From Gigaspora rosea (lineage: Eukaryota; Glomeromycota; Glomeromycetes; Diversisporales; Gigasporaceae), in assembly GCA_003550325.1 (NCBI GenBank), contig QKWP01000859.1, positions 126,469 through 190,468 of the forward strand: a stretch of 64,000 nucleotides of DNA, in the 5' to 3' direction. Numbering within the stretch: position 1 is the first letter of the stretch; each line of letters begins with the position of its first letter. Of this stretch, positions 44,150 to 55,512 are shown one piece after another. The position numbers and the translations under genes were made by a program. The notes under the pieces were generated by a model. That model worked only from the letters and a program-made list of their open reading frames with translations. It made no database searches and was not told where the DNA came from.

Positions 44150-44560
44150 GAACTCATGCCAAAAAAATCATCAACTTGCGAACCGTCGGTAAGCAAGAAT
44201 ATAAAATTTAATGAATTAATTGATGAAGTACTTCAGACCAACACTAAATGAGAATATAATGTTTGTAAGGTTCTCAGTTCTCGAACAAACTAAAATATAA
44301 TGTTCGAACCCTCAAACTAGAATATAGCGCTCTCTGTGAGTTAATGGATGGCCAACAGCTTTGAACTAGCGAACTATAATATAATGCTCAGTGTGTCAGA
44401 GCTCGGTAAACAAGAATATAATGCTCTGTGCTCACAGACTCTCTGTGAACTAGAATATAATGCACATTGAGTTAAGGGAATTAGAATATAATGACAAAGC
44501 CTGTGAACCCTCGGCGAGAATATAATGTTCACAGCTTGCGAACCCTGGGTTAATCTGATA
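44150..44560. repeat. Irregular AATATAATG repeat cluster
   Basis: GAATATAATG or AATATAATGCTC occurs about ten times at irregular spacing of 25-60 bp. The intervening GC-richer words recur too (TGCGAACC, CTCTGTGA, TCGGTAAGCAAG). The block is bounded by two direct copies of a TTGCGAACC...TTAATKRATGAAGTAC phrase. Function unknown. Confidence 0.65.
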
Positions 44561-45111
44561 GCTTTCAGAATTAATGAATGAAGTACCTGATAGCCTCAAC
44601 TTCGATAAATTATTATGTATCTTTAATAACAAAGACCATCTTTACATGCATATATACTCATCGCTGAATGTGATAAGATATCTTTAAAAGTATTTAATAT
44701 TCTTATGTCTTTTAGTTTGCATAGTTTTTCTTAGTCAACAAAATTATAAAAATAGAAAATTGAGTTATTTATTTTGTTTTTTTTTTAATTTTGATCTAGC
44801 CAATCAAAATTTAACACAAGTATCTGCATGACCAATCAGATCAATGCAGATTAATACATAAGTAATACTGTATTATTAATTAACAAATTTTTGCAAGCGA
44901 CACTATGTATGTGCTATATACTTTGATTTATACAAATTATAAATTGAACAACTTGTTCATATTTATTTATTATTTAATCCAAACATATTATATCTATCTA
45001 TCTAATAATTCTATATAGTGCTATTTTAATACAGTAATACATTCCAGCTATACATTGCAATGTTCTACAATTCTAATGACTTTTAACATCGTACTAGTAA
45101 AAGTTTTGATT
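44561..45111. other. AT-rich intergenic stretch
   Basis: Nothing recognisable. Confidence 0.4.
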
Positions 45112-45535
45112 ATTAAATATTAAAAACTATTTTTAGGGTTTGAAAATTAAGATCTTGCTGTGCATAAATACAAAATTTTAAACCAAAATACAAAAAAAAA
45201 AGATGAAAACTTCATAAAAATACTAAAAGCTCTGCCCATTTTGATATATTAAAAAACTCTTCTGGGATCTGTGAATCTAAGATCTTTTTGAGCTTAAATA
45301 TGAATTTTCAAACCATAATATTAACAAAAAAAAAGCAGTAGCTTTGTAAAAGTAAATAGCTCTTTAACTACTATACAAAAAACTATTGTTACTAGTAAAA
45401 GTTTTGCATATTTGGGAATATTCAAAACTATTCTGGGATCCTTGAATCTAAGGTCTCATTGAGTGTAAATACAAATTTTTAGACTACAATATTAATGAGA
45501 AAAAAAAGCAGTAACTTCATAAAAATAAGTACTAC
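45112..45535. repeat. Three diverged tandem copies, about 130-140 bp
   Basis: Copies share AAAACTMTTCTGGGATCYKTG, AATCTAAGATCTTTTTGAG, AAATAYRAATTTT and AARCAGTARCTTCATAAAAA. The first copy is the most decayed. Confidence 0.65.
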
Positions 45536-45689
45536 AGCACTATTACATGTATTAAATCGACCAATTAACATTAGACAAATTTGAAATAATTACACTTTTT
45601 ACTGTAAAAATTTTAATTATAAAATTGATTGGGATATTTGCATAAATGTTGATTACTAACAATTATATTAATAATTCAATATTGATATT

Positions 45690-45800
45690 TTATTTAGAGA
45701 AAATTACATAAGGGCCCGAAAAATAAAATAAGGACCCAAATAAAAATAATTAAATACAAGGGCCCAAATTTTAAAGAATTTTACAATCAAAGGATCAAAA
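45690..45800. repeat. Isolated terminal-repeat fragment with AAGGGCCC
   Basis: ATAAGGGCCCGAAAAA, AAGGACCCAAAT and AAGGGCCCAAATT resemble the termini of the 48681-49722 element, so this is probably a truncated relative. Confidence 0.5.
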
Positions 45801-45956
45801 TAATTGCTTTATGTTTTTTGAACATTGTCTATATAAATATATATATCGTACCTTAGATTTAGAATCCAGCTATCTAATTCAGAATCGAGTTATCCAGACA
45901 CCATAACAGTATTATTTCATAGCTAAAAATAAATAAAATTTTGGTTTTAGAAAATA

Positions 45957-46055
45957 ATGCTATATAATATTACCAAATTACAACTCTACTCGAAGTTAAG
46001 CATTAGAGTATAATTTAGGCTGACTTGATAATTCCGGCGATAATACAGCCTGTAT
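45957..46055 (+). pseudogene. 5S rRNA-like fragment
   Basis: ACTCTACTCGAAGTTAAGCA resembles the conserved 5S rRNA internal region (AACTCCGAAGTTAAGC), and the following sequence keeps a loose GGCGATAATACAGCCTG end. It is too AT-rich and divergent for a working gene. It might be a 5S-derived retrocopy. Confidence 0.3.
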
Positions 46056-46059
46056 AACC

Positions 46060-46936
46060 AAATATACATAACATAAATTAGTAAATTATAAATTATGCAT
46101 AGATTATAACAATTTTTATGATTATATCAAAAATTTTACCCATATTGATATGTCGCAAAAACTGGATTTATAAAAATAGGCATTAACAAAGATTTATTAT
46201 TGTGAATCGATGTTTTAAATATTGAATACCTGCTTTATATGATAGTATTATTGACTTAATTTTAGAAAAATGCCACAAGCTATATTTTTGTTAACCAATA
46301 CTCATATAATGCACATGTTATATCCCATCACTTTATTCAAATGTTTAAAGTTAAACTATATAAAAAATAAATGAAACTTGGCATATAAGATATCTGATAC
46401 TTTACAATTTGTTATTATAATTTTGGTAGTTGTATAGAAAAGCTTTATTACAAATAACATTATGCAATGATATACGACCTACAATCTAACACTTTTTATA
46501 ATATATTTATAATAACTATTGTATTTCTAATCCTTGCACTTTTGTTTAAATACATGACAGTTTTCATAGTATTTCATGAAAGTATAATGTTTAGTGAAAT
46601 TTTTCTCATACAAAAAACAATTGATTTCTAATTTACTCTTACTTTCAGATATTTTTGATCATATTGTATTTATGTAAAATCAAAGCATATAAATTTGCTA
46701 TATTAATCATAAATAAATAAACAATAACAGTATATCTGTGACATGGTTTTTTGATTATCTTAATGTTTAGCATAAACTTTTGCAAAATATTATCATTAAT
46801 TAGATTTTCTCAAGTGGTGTATAGTAATACAAATTACTAGCTCCACTTGGCTAACAGCTAACTATAACAGAGCTGAGCCATATTTTAACTAGGCCATTTT
46901 TGAACCATTTTTTAGCTAGCTATTTAAGAGTTGACT
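46060..46936. other. AT-rich intergenic stretch
   Basis: No gene. 46840-46930 has repeated AGCTAACTATAA/AGCTAGCTATTTAA phrases. Confidence 0.4.
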
Positions 46937-47178
46937 ATAGTTGCCGCCCAAATCCCAAACTATTATAGTTTGGGTTTGTCCATGCCAAATTCCAAACTCT
47001 GGTTAAACTAATTTCTTAAAAACTTTGCTAATAATTCTTATTTAAACAATTAATATATTCTTAAAACTATATATAATATATTTGCAAAATATTAAGATTA
47101 TTTGTTTGATTTAATTTTCTGTAAATTCCAGTTGTTTTTTTTTAAGTTTTGAGTTTGTCCGGTTTGTCTGGCAAGTAT
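46937..47178 (-). mobile_element. Dispersed TIR repeat, copy 2
   Basis: Reverse-complement match of 22147-22394. Ends TATAGTTGCCGCCCAAATCC and (complement) TATACTTGCCAGACAAACCG give short inverted termini. Confidence 0.72.
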
Positions 47179-47399
47179 AGAGCTGATAGCTCTAAATTGT
47201 ATTGTTATTGTTATAAAAATTTATTTTCAATTGAATTTAGCATTAATATATACAAAGATATTTTAGTAATTAATAATTTGCAAAGTGCAAAATATCAATA
47301 GTATAAAAACATTATTTAACCCAATTTTTTTAAAAAAAGCTATTTTTTCATATGCTCCAATTTTTGGAAATGGGCCTTTGTTTAGAACTCTAAATTATA

Positions 47400-47641
47400 T
47401 AGGATCTTTGCTAGAAAAATTCGAGCTGATTCAGATAAACTTAAACAAACAAACCAGTTTTTATTCATATACTAATTATCTTTGAACTTTATTGATTCAA
47501 AAGTTTATTTGATGCACCATTAATCAATAAAAGCAAAAGATAATTTATATTTATATAAGAACTGGTATATTGTTTTAAATTTGTCTGAAATTACCCAATT
47601 AGAAAATCTCAAAGGGTGATTTTCCTAGCAAAGATCCTATA
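47400..47641. mobile_element. TIR element, 242 bp
   Basis: TAGGATCTTTGCTAGAAAAA (left) and the complement of TAGGATCTTTGCTAGGAAAA (right) are inverted repeats, and weaker mirror homology continues inward. Flanked by TATA on both sides, so the duplication may be TA. Non-coding. Confidence 0.75.
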
Positions 47642-48483
47642 TACTGGTATTAGCTAATTATTTTACACTCCAAAATGGGTTATCAGCTGATTTTTTTATT
47701 TGAAACTACTTACAACCCAAACTGTTATATAGTCAAGTGTATCCAATTTTTTATCCTTAAACCCAATTTGCTTTTTTTTTTGGAATCAGTTAAGTAAAAA
47801 TAAGTATTATAAAATTATATATAATATATACCGTATATATTATAAAATAATTTAATATAAATTTACCAGCAATATGGCAACTAATAATATATGGTCTATT
47901 TTTAGTAAACCAATTAAGATTGCCAGCTATAAATAATTATTATAGCATTACAGATTACAACCTGGTTTGCAATCCTTGGTTACAGCTAAGACCCAAAGTT
48001 GTAAAAATCCATATTGCTATAAAAGGTTGAAATAGTTGTAATAGTCATTATACTTGTAATTGCCATAAAGGTTGCAATTGCCATAATAGATATAAGTATT
48101 ATAAAGAACTCATTTTGTACTGTACCCTAAACTAAGTATAAACACGTCAATTTCTTTGTATAGGGAACAATACTCAATAAACCTAAATAGGCTGCTTGAG
48201 AATAATAAATTTAGTTTATTGTCAACAATATTTGGATATATAAACAGTTTTTCTCTACCTACTGATGCATGTTGAATGTTATACAACTAGTAATCATGAA
48301 AAGATCTTAATCTTAAAATATTGCATAAAAAATAACGTTTTTTTGTTATTGAAAAAACAAGCTTAAATCAAGATTTATTCAGTAATTTAATCAAGGTTTT
48401 TGCATGCTACATTTAATATGCGCAATGTGTAATTATAATTCGCGTAATAAACTTAAAACTTATAAATATGAATTTTTAATATA
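47642..48483. other. Intergenic stretch with short tandem words
   Basis: 47990-48085 repeats GTTGCAATTGCCATAA and ATAGTTGTAATAG phrases, the complement of the CTATTACAAC array at 50.1 kb. No gene. Confidence 0.45.
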
Positions 48484-48648
48484 AGAGTAATAACAGATAT
48501 TACGTAATATTTTGAGGGGGTGAGAGGGGTCTCTGATTTTCTTACGTAGATATATAAATTTATAATAGCCAATCAAATTTATCTTACGTGGGGGGAGGGG
48601 GGTAGAGGGTATAGTAAAAAAATATTATGTAATATCTGTTATTACCCT
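48484..48648. mobile_element. Short TIR element, about 165 bp
   Basis: GAGTAATAACAGATATTACG (left) and the complement of GGGTAATAACAGATATTACA (right) are inverted repeats of about 28 bp around a G-rich centre (GGGGGGAGGGGGG). Confidence 0.75.
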
Positions 48649-48680
48649 AATGTTGGAGTCAATTTTATTCAAATATTTTT

Positions 48681-49722
48681 GGGAAATTTATACACCAGGA
48701 CCCAAAATTTAAAATAATTATGAATAAGGGCCCAACTTAAAATATTTATTACAAAGGTCTAAATTTGGGCTATGATATAATCACAGGATCATTTCACCAT
48801 AATATTGACAACAAACCCTCACATGAAATATGGTTAAAGAAATAATATACGGCTATTAATTTTGTAATAAGGTATTTATGTTATTTATTTAATATATATA
48901 TTTAAAGAAAAAATAATAAATATACAATTCATTTTAAAAAGATCGATACATTGTATTTCTTCCTGGGTTGGGTAATAGTTCTTGGTCTTTAAACTTTTTA
49001 GCTTATTCGGTCAGATGTTAATGAATTTATGACTGCCATCTTTTTTACTAATTTCTAAATACATTCAGTAAGCATATTGAAATCAAACAAAACTTCAAAT
49101 TTAAGTGTGATTATTGTTATTCAGAAGTTAATTCAATTGTTCTGAACTAGCAAAAATTTTAATAGAATTTTTAGATATATAGCATAAAGGCAGCAATTAT
49201 ATGAATATAATTTTCTATTAAGCATTGTAAATTAATATTTTTTCTGCCTGTGCTATTGATTACAAGTTCGCATATTATAGCCTTTTTCACTATACTTTCT
49301 ATAAATATTTTGGTTTTTTGGTAAGCAGATTCATTCTATTTTAATAAATGTCATCCTAATTTGTAATGTGTTTAATATAACAATAATATTTACAATTGAA
49401 GATAAAGATAATTTCAAATTGTCAGAAAATTGAGATAAAAAAAATTACTAATAAATAAGTACTTAGTATTTTATACTTATATATTGAATATATGATTACT
49501 AATTTACATTAGTTCATATGTAGTAATGACAATACTTCATATATACAAATAGTAAAATTTGTATTACATACATATGTATGTAAAGTAAGCCACGATAGGC
49601 ACTAATTCATATAACACAAAATTACTTTGGTCTATATTTGTGTCTTTATAAAAATAAATATTTTTAAGTTGGGCCATATTTATAATTATTTTCAAATTTG
49701 GGTCCCAATATGTAAATTCCCC
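48681..49722. mobile_element. MULE-like non-autonomous element, 1042 bp
   Basis: Terminal inverted repeats of about 70 bp: GGGAAATTTATACACCAGGA on the left and the complement of GGGGAATTTACATATTGGGA on the right, each continuing through GGGCCCAACTTAAAA/TGGCCCAACTTAAAAA. The 9-bp flank AATATTTTT is exactly duplicated at 48672-48680 and 49723-49731. Long termini with a 9-bp duplication fit Mutator-like elements. No ORF. Confidence 0.9.
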
Positions 49723-49731
49723 AATATTTTT

Positions 49732-50155
49732 TTATATCAATTTATATAACAAAAATAGTATAGTAGTAAAATGTCTCTTATCGTTATAGAATATTGTATC
49801 TGCAAAAGAATTATAGATTTATTAAATAATGGCAAGCCATATTTCAAACTAGTTTTTTGTAATAATAATTAGTTATTTAATTTAATATTTGAATTGTAGA
49901 AAATGTTGTAATTATACAATTGTTAACCATACTGGATACTGTGTGCTAGCATGAAACTAGTATCTAATTTTTGAACATTTTTGCTATAAAAAACTTGTAC
50001 TATGTATATATATCATCTTAAATTATACGACATATATTAGAATTCATACTATAAACTCCTAAATTAGTAAATTTATACTTATCCTCTCCTTGCATATACC
50101 AGATTCTCTTGTTTGAACTGGGATCACCCATGTGATTATCACTTGACCTATTGTC
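49732..50155. other. AT-rich intergenic stretch
   Basis: Nothing recognisable before the CTATTACAA array. Confidence 0.4.
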
Positions 50156-50159
50156 AATT

Positions 50160-50790
50160 TGAATTATTACAACTATTACAACTATTACAACTATTATACC
50201 TATTACAACTATTGAATCTATTGCAACTAGGGTACCTGGCATAGCAGTCATTGGCATACTACTATGGTATGCCAATTGAGGCATGCCTATGGCATACCAA
50301 AATCTCAAATAGATATAAGGCATGCCACTTATATATAATGCTTTATATCAAAAAAATTTCAGCCTAAAATTACTTCTGATTCTAAAATTTTTGGCCAATA
50401 AAATTATAGTATCTTGCATATATATAAAAAATATATAAAATTGTAAAAAAAATATGAATAACAAAAATTTACTACAACAATTAATTTTTGACCTTAAAGT
50501 AAGAATTTTTTTGGCATATAATTTTAGTTATAGTTATAAGACAGTTTTTAATATTAAATATACAGAATTTACTTACTTATATTATGTATATATAATTTAA
50601 TGGCATGCCAGAGTGGCATCTTGGCATGAATTTAAATAGTTGGCGTGGCATATGGCACATTAAAATTTTTGCTATGCCAGGTACCCTAATTGCAACTGTC
50701 ACACCCTATTACAACCATTACACTAGTATTACACCTATTACAACAATAATACCCATTGTAGCTATTTTATAAATTATGACTATTGCACCT
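50160..50790. repeat. CTATTACAA minisatellite, split by a MITE
   Basis: 9-bp units ACTATTACA/ACCTATTACA at 50160-50227 and 50697-50790. The two parts would be continuous without the element at 50228-50688. Confidence 0.8.
50228..50688. mobile_element. hAT-like MITE with GGCATGCC/GGCATACC motifs
   Basis: The ends TAGGGTACCTGGCATAGCA and its mirror are a perfect 19-bp inverted repeat. The flank ATTGCAAC is exactly duplicated at 50220-50227 and 50689-50696. Subterminal GGCATGCC, GGTATGCC and TTGGCAT words are abundant at both ends. 461 bp, non-coding. Confidence 0.93.
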
Positions 50791-50799
50791 ATTATAGCA

Positions 50800-52399
50800 A
50801 AATATTACAACCTTCGAATAAAAGGTTGCAATTTTACAACTATGTCAAACCTATTATGGCAGGCAACCTTAAAACCAATAGTTTTAATTTCAAGCTATAC
50901 TTTAAAACAAGAATTTAAATATAAAATCTGTAGAATACTATATAAAACAAAAAAATGGTTTAATTGTCACCAAAGTATTGTATAAAAGTATAATATTTGT
51001 TGCAAAAGATTATATGTACTACTATTCAAAGCAGTTAATTAATTTAAAAAGAATCTGATTTATATTATAGATAGTAAACTTAAAAGAATATTTTTCACAA
51101 TTAGAAAGACAAGTTCTCTTATTTTTCTATCTAGAAAGTTTATTTTTTTTTAGTTTTTAAAGGCTATATTTATTATTTTAACCAAAAAACAATAGTTACA
51201 AGTGTTTTTTATAAACCAAATACTTATATGCAATTAGCTAGTATATTTAATAATCAAAATTGGGGGTGTAAATTTTTTAATAATGATTAACAAATATTTA
51301 TTCTACTGTTTAATGAACAAGCTAAAAAAAATAATTGTAAAAAAACATCAGAATTTCTAAAACAAACAGTTGAATAAAAAACAAAATATAAAAAAAATAC
51401 AAAAAATAACAAATCTTTGCTAAATATACTTGAATTTTTATATATTACAAATTTTAAAGCTATACTTCAGTTAATTGATCATAAGAAATCAAATAAATAA
51501 TAGATAAATTTGAATATGTTTTTTTTAAAGGTTTAATTTTTTTTATTTGTTCAAATATCTACTATTATTTGTATAAAAAATAGAAATTTCTAAACAGACT
51601 AATATTATTAGTAATTTTATTATCTCATATAGGTTTATTACTCTGAATGGCTATGCCATTTTCAACAGTATCAGTATAGTACATGTAGCTAAAATTGCTT
51701 TGTAGATTGATAAAAAATCAAATGCATATTCTGTAACAAACAATTTATATAAATTTAAATTACTTTTTTGTAAAACTGAAAATAGTTTTACTTCTGCTTT
51801 ATTTTAGAATTTCTATAATAGTCAAATAAATATTGTTGTAATTAAGAAGTTTGAAGATACTAATAATATTCTTGGTGAATACAATTCTATTAAATAAAAA
51901 CTAATTAATTATGAGAATATATATAAGGATTGCAATAAGAGCTTTATTTTTTATTAAAAATAGTAATATTCAAAAATCTATTTTAAGCTATATATAAAAT
52001 CCAAGGTATACAATTTTTTTGTGTTTTATTCCAGATTTAAAGTATTGTTAAATAAGATATAAAACCATTTTTAGTAACAATTTTAAATTATATAGTATAC
52101 TTTATTTATAGAATAGTTTATATTATAGAAATAACATTTTTTATAAAGCTCTTTAAAAATAAATTTCTGTACAGACAGATATTGGCTAATAAAACAAAAG
52201 GTAAATTTTGTACTCTAAATAAAACAAGACTTGTTTTTATTTAAAGCTAAAATGGTAAGTTAAAGTATTCAAAATTAGATTAGGGCTTAATTTTTTTTAG
52301 TAAAAAATAGTTTATATATTGTTTATTAGTATTATTCTGGTTAGATAAAAATAATATTTGTATTTTGCAGTATGAATTTTTAGCAAAATTATTAGAATG
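50800..52399 (+). pseudogene. Very AT-rich, possibly a heavily mutated ORF
   Basis: No open frame survives. Parts of 51900-52400 nevertheless translate with residue composition that looks coding, with TAA/TAG where Gln would fit (for example around LIKQKVNFVL and IKQDLFLFKAKM). The reading seems to resume beyond element X at about 63818. I interpret it as an old transposon or gene eroded by C-to-T changes; the family is unknown. Confidence 0.25.
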
Positions 52400-52617
52400 A
52401 TTTTGATAGGACCCCGAAATATACATAGATAGGTAAGGTGACATTGAAATTTTTTATTAATTGCTGTACGTATAACTTTTTTATAATATCAGTATGCAAA
52501 ATTTATCCCTTACAAGAAAAAAATTAAAAAAATACGCAAAATAAAATTCTAACCTTATTAATTATAGTATAATATTTTATATAAGTATAGCGATATAATT
52601 TTTTATTATAGTAGCAT

Positions 52618-53219
52618 TGTTACAGTATTTGAAGCCTTCTTAAATTCCGGTAAAGTAACAATCACACGGCTCCTGAGATCCCTTACTTTGGGCGTGAAGC
52701 GGTGTGCAAGAGGGAAGTATAGTTTCTTTTATGTCTGTAAGAAACTACACACTTCTCTAAGGCAGTTCGATATAAAACAACAAGAGATAATAGACAGTTT
52801 ATTAATTTAACAAGAGGGCTATTCCAAGGTGTCTGTTCCTTAGAAATCCCAAGCGTTTATTACTAATAAGGGAGGAGGATAATAAATATAAAGGTAAAGA
52901 TAAAATACAATGTCTGGATCTGTCTAAAACTAAGGGAAATAAGGTGGGTTTATATATCTATTGAGCTAAGCGTCATTAAGCGTCACTAAGCGTCATTAAG
53001 TGTCACTAAGCGTCATTAAGTGTCACTATGCGTCGTTAAGCGTTACTAAGCGTCGCTAAGCGTCGCTAAGCGTCATTAAGCGTCGCTAAGCGTCATTGAG
53101 TGTCATTGCACATCAATTTTGCATATCACTATTACTAAATACAGTTATTACAAAATTTTCCTTATTTAGTTCTAATTTCTTAACTAATTTCTACCAAAAT
53201 TAAAACTTATTCTATAACA
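52618..53219 (-). repeat. 3' LTR of the Ty3-type element
   Basis: 602 bp, TG at the left and CA at the right. Nearly identical to 61345-61934. It contains an AAGCGTCRYT tandem array (about 52964-53100). The flank GCAT at 52614-52617 matches 61935-61938, and the copy-1 site in element X has this sequence once. Confidence 0.95.
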
Positions 53220-53236
53220 TTTCTTTCCCCTTTAAG
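53220..53236 (-). other. Polypurine tract
   Basis: On the minus strand, TTAAAGGGGAAAGAA lies directly before the 3' LTR, where plus-strand DNA synthesis is expected to be primed. Confidence 0.8.
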
Positions 53237-55512
53237 AACGAACTCCGTGAGTTCTAATTTGGGGAAGGACTTGAGAAAGTTCGGCATTAGTTAACCTTGT
53301 AATCATTGTATAAGTAATATAGGTTGTTCGAGAGATATTTTCTAGAGGTCGATTGGAGAAAAGCAATTTCATCCATTTAGCACACTTCCATGTATCTCGG
53401 GCTCTTCTTTTTCCTTGAGTCTTTTCAATTATAGATTGAATATCTTCATGAGCATCAGGATACTTGTCTATAAGGTTACCAAGATAATAATAAGCTTCGA
53501 GCAGCTTAGTCTGGTCTTGTCTGTTTCTAGTTCGAGTTTTGATTCGTTTGAGAATTTTCTGCAATTTCTCTTGATACGTTATTCCAGTATATGGAGGGGT
53601 AGAGGTCTGAGTTAGAGGTCCACAAGGTTGGATAATATCTTGTATAATCCTGCTTAATTTTTCAGATAATAGAGCAGGAGTGACTTCTCTTGATTAGTAA
53701 TTGGAACTGTTAATGTTTCTTCTTGTATGTCTTCTAATTCTAAGTTTGGGTTCATTTCTTCTGTGTCATTTACTTTTGGTAAATTAATTTCTAATTGTTC
53801 TGTGTCTTCTAAAGTGTTCAGAAAATTATTTGAGTCTGGCTCAAGAAAAGAAGTAATTACATTAGTAAGATCAATAGTCTGAGTAGTATCATTATTATCA
53901 CATAACCATACACATTGTGATGTAATCTACAATGCATAATTTTGGGCGACATTATCTTGTTTCCATGTCTGAAAAAGGTATTGGAGGGCTAACAAGGTTT
54001 GAGATTGTAATGTAGGGGTGGTCATTTTTGGGAAAATTCCAAAAGGGGTAGTTGTATAAATACATTTTGAGGTTTTACAAATTAAATTGTGTGTTTCATC
54101 CCCTTGTAGATAAAATTTCTTCTAGAAATTTCTAGGAGAATCAATAACAACTACTGGTTCCCATGTTTGCGGCTCATAATATTTAGCAAGACGATCACTA
54201 TTATAGTATTTTTGCAAAATTTTCCCTTCTATTGTCCATAATTTATAAGCACCATTGTCTAATTTCTCATGGATAAGGAAAGGTCCAAATCTTTTGTCTT
54301 CAAATTTGGCTGAGCGAGAGGCTTCTAGTTCCTTTCTTTGTATCCATACTTTATCACCAATTTCAAATGCCTCTGTTCGAATATTGGCATCAAACCGGAC
54401 TTTTTGTTTTTGCTGTGATCGTTCGGTATTTTGCCTGGCCTGATTCTGGTAATTTGATAATTTCTCTATTAAATCATAAGCACGTTGGAGGATACTTCCT
54501 TGTAAGTCTATTTCATTATTAATTTCTACAGGTTCTACGGGGAAAAGTGCTTCGATTGGTAAGGTAGCATATCTCCCATATATAAGTTAAAAGGTGTATA
54601 TCCTGTGGTAGCATGTCTTTTTGTTCTATATGCTAAGAGAACAGCAGGTATATACAAATCCCAATCATCATCTCCTTTCACTTTTGCAAGTGATTCACAC
54701 AATGTTCTATTAAATCTTTCCACCAACCCATTTGTCTGAGAGTGGTAGGGAGAAGAGAATTTGTGCTTAATAAGAAATTTCTCACAAAGAATTCTAATTG
54801 TTTCACTAATGAAATTGCGACCTTGGTCTAATAGAATAATTTTAGGAGTTCCATGTCTACAGATTATCTCATCAAAGATAAACTGAGCGAGTGTATTAGC
54901 ACTAGTATCTGGAACAGCACGAGCTTCTGGCCATCGTGTCAGGTATTCGGTAGCAACAATAATATATCGATTGTTTTGTTTAGTTATAGGCAAAGGGCCT
55001 ACAAGGTCAATTCCAACAAGTTAGAAAGCTCTTCCTATTTGTATAGGGTGTAAAGGTTCTTTTTTATGACCTTTTTGTCTTCTTTGGCATTCCTCGCAAG
55101 TCTTCACATATTCTTGTATATCTCAATACATTTGATCCCAATAATAACGTTCTGATATTTTATAATACATAGCGTCAGTTCCCAAATGTCCAGCAGTGGG
55201 GTGCTTATGCATCATATATAATACTGGTTCAACTTCTGTCCATTTTATAACTCTAAGTGGCCTGTCTGGGTTCCTTTTATTCTTTTTATAGAGAAGGCGA
55301 TGTCTAACTTCAAAGTATTTAGCCTGGGTCATTAGTCGTTTTTGTTCTTGGTCAGTAAATCCATCTGGAAATTGGTCTGTGTCCAAATAGTGGTAAAGAT
55401 TATGATATTGGTCAAGATTCATATAATTTATTAGGTACAATGGTCTGAGTCGGTAACCGAGAGAGGGCATCAACATTCGAATGAATTCGGCCTGGTTTAT
55501 GAATAATTCCAA
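53232..55512 (-). pseudogene. Integrase and C-terminal extension of pol (degenerate)
   Basis: The integrase zinc-binding part is at 55123-55512 (HKHPTAGHLGTDAMYY) and continues after an in-frame TGA (55123-55125) with CEECQ. The catalytic core follows a TAA (55021-55023), with VGIDLVGPLP, LLDQGRNF and NGLVERFN giving the D, D and E residues. A frameshift near 54590 leads into a GPF-type C-terminal module (RFGPFLIHEKLDNGAYKLW, about 54290). Beyond that the frame continues with interruptions through an acidic stretch to 53232 (ending LPQIRTHGVRS), some 350 residues past the usual integrase end. It is joined to the RT part by another frameshift near 55415. Not functional as it stands. Confidence 0.85.

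Noticed and set aside
50018..50323. 101-codon minus-strand frame
   Set aside because: It translates a minisatellite and the end of a MITE (VVIVVIVVI-like repeats).
52964..53100. CRISPR-like regular repeats
   Set aside because: 10-bp units without spacers inside an LTR of a eukaryotic element.
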